Assembly (NCBI GenBank): GCA_003229235.1
Contig: QIIH01000197.1
Coordinates: forward strand, 1 to 6,059
Direction: 5' to 3'
Length of the DNA stretch: 6,059 nucleotides
Source of the DNA: Flavobacteriales bacterium
GTDB lineage: Bacteria > Bacteroidota > Bacteroidia > Flavobacteriales > Flavobacteriaceae
Under the pieces are notes generated by a model. That model was not told the origin of the DNA and did not search any database. It worked only from the letters and a program-made list of their open reading frames with translations. Below are positions 5,596 to 6,059 of this stretch, piece by piece. Within the stretch, counting starts at the first letter, position 1. Each line of letters begins with the position of its first letter. The position numbers and the translations under genes are program-made.

Positions 5596-6059
5596 TTATT
5601 GAATCGCAATTTTAAGGGTTTGAATTTCGCCGGTAGTACTAGTAACTCGAGCCAAATATAAGCCCGTCGACATGCCGCTAGTAGACAAAGAAATTTGAGC
5701 ATCTCCGTTTGTAGTAACCGTGTATATTTTTGTTCCGTTAATAGTATAAAGTGTAATCTGTGATATTAGATCGTTGCTGCTTTCAATATATAGATTTCCA
5801 GTTCCTGCTGGTTGATACCAGGTAAGTGAATTAGAAAACGACACCTCTTGAGTTGATAGTAAGGCATCAATTATTCTATAAATTTGTCCTCCTAAGCCAG
5901 CAACATATAATTCGTTGTTTACGTCTTCACCAAAAGTAGACCAAGCATCAGAGGTGTTAATCACCCAAGTTAAATTGTTTGCTGCGTCTACCGTTCCAAT
6001 TTCGCCAGTACAGATATCGGCAAAAAAGTAAAGACCATCCAATGTTGCATAATCAGATC
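5596..6059 (-). CDS. C-terminal part of a secreted protein with a T9SS sorting domain (5' end outside window)
   Basis: The reading frame is open to the window edge, so the gene starts beyond 6059 and only about 154 codons are visible. The first part (DGLYFFADICTGEIG, then STFGEDVNNELYVAGLGGQIYRIID) has the blade pattern of six-bladed glucose/sorbosone-dehydrogenase-like (GSDH) propellers. The last 75 or so residues form a T9SS type A sorting domain of the Por secretion tail class: NLYIESSNDLISQITLYTINGTKIY, then ISLSTSGMSTGLYLARVTSTTGEIQTLKIAIQ, with the characteristic GLYLARV and TLKI ending. The protein should therefore be exported by Sec, cross the outer membrane through the type IX system, and be released or surface-attached after tail cleavage. 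The TTG at 6042 could be taken as a start but falls in mid-domain. The T9SS call is strong; the dehydrogenase assignment is tentative because the active-site blades are out of view. Confidence 0.88.
   Translation of the reverse strand, partial: SDYATLDGLYFFADICTGEIGTVDAANNLTWVINTSDAWSTFGEDVNNELYVAGLGGQIYRIIDALLSTQEVSFSNSLTWYQPAGTGNLYIESSNDLISQITLYTINGTKIYTVTTNGDAQISLSTSGMSTGLYLARVTSTTGEIQTLKIAIQ
5653..5660 (-). promoter_or_regulatory. Possible internal promoter for the RsmI-like gene
   Basis: On the minus strand this reads TATATTTG, an exact TAnnTTTG match, about 70 bp upstream of the methyltransferase ATG. It lies inside the codons for GLYLAR of the T9SS tail. It could give the methyltransferase independent transcription with a leader of about 60 nt. 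A TTTG (minus strand, 5689-5686) lies upstream but the 25-bp spacing is longer than usual. The conserved GxY motif of sorting tails makes such a match easy to obtain by chance. Confidence 0.25.

Noticed and set aside
5584..5598. Stop-codon readthrough fusing the T9SS protein to the in-frame methyltransferase
   Set aside because: The two share a frame, but the sorting tail must be C-terminal and the methyltransferase has its own ATG and a complete fold, so the shared frame is probably chance.

Overview
The window looks like ordinary chromosome from a member of the Bacteroidota, most likely Flavobacteriia. Three things support this: AT-rich DNA, promoter candidates matching the Bacteroidota -7 consensus TAnnTTTG, and a protein ending in a type IX secretion (T9SS) C-terminal sorting domain. 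Translation starts show no obvious Shine-Dalgarno sequence, which also fits. I see no rRNA, tRNA, CRISPR array, insertion sequence or phage module.

Layout: positions 98-1489 (minus) encode an HtrA/Deg-type envelope serine protease. A 126-bp divergent control region (1490-1615) separates it from the plus-strand operon dapF - GNAT acetyltransferase - mltG (1616-3949). The genes of this operon overlap by 10 and 11 nt. A 254-bp intergenic region (3950-4203) holds two inverted repeats, a perfect -7 box and a possible 14-codon leader ORF. It is followed by a gene for an exported lysozyme-fold protein (4204-4848). That gene converges on a minus-strand RsmI-like methyltransferase gene (4879-5583), and a strong terminator lies inside the methyltransferase's 3' coding end. 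The methyltransferase sits 12 nt downstream of the 3' end of a large secreted protein gene. Only the last 464 bp of that gene are in the window: the end of a propeller-like domain and a T9SS sorting domain.

Functionally, the centre of the window is a cell-wall neighbourhood. DapF makes meso-diaminopimelate for the peptidoglycan stem peptide and for lysine. MltG cuts nascent glycan strands at the membrane. The lysozyme-fold protein probably also acts on peptidoglycan. The divergent HtrA protease adds envelope protein quality control. These individual assignments rest on visible family motifs; the idea that they work together is inference from adjacency.

No wholly new system is evident. The best leads are regulatory: a dapF promoter so close to the ATG that the operon mRNA should be leaderless; helically phased repeats in the htrA/dapF divergent region; an overlapping leader ORF ahead of the lysozyme-like gene; and a terminator built into the coding sequence of the convergent gene.
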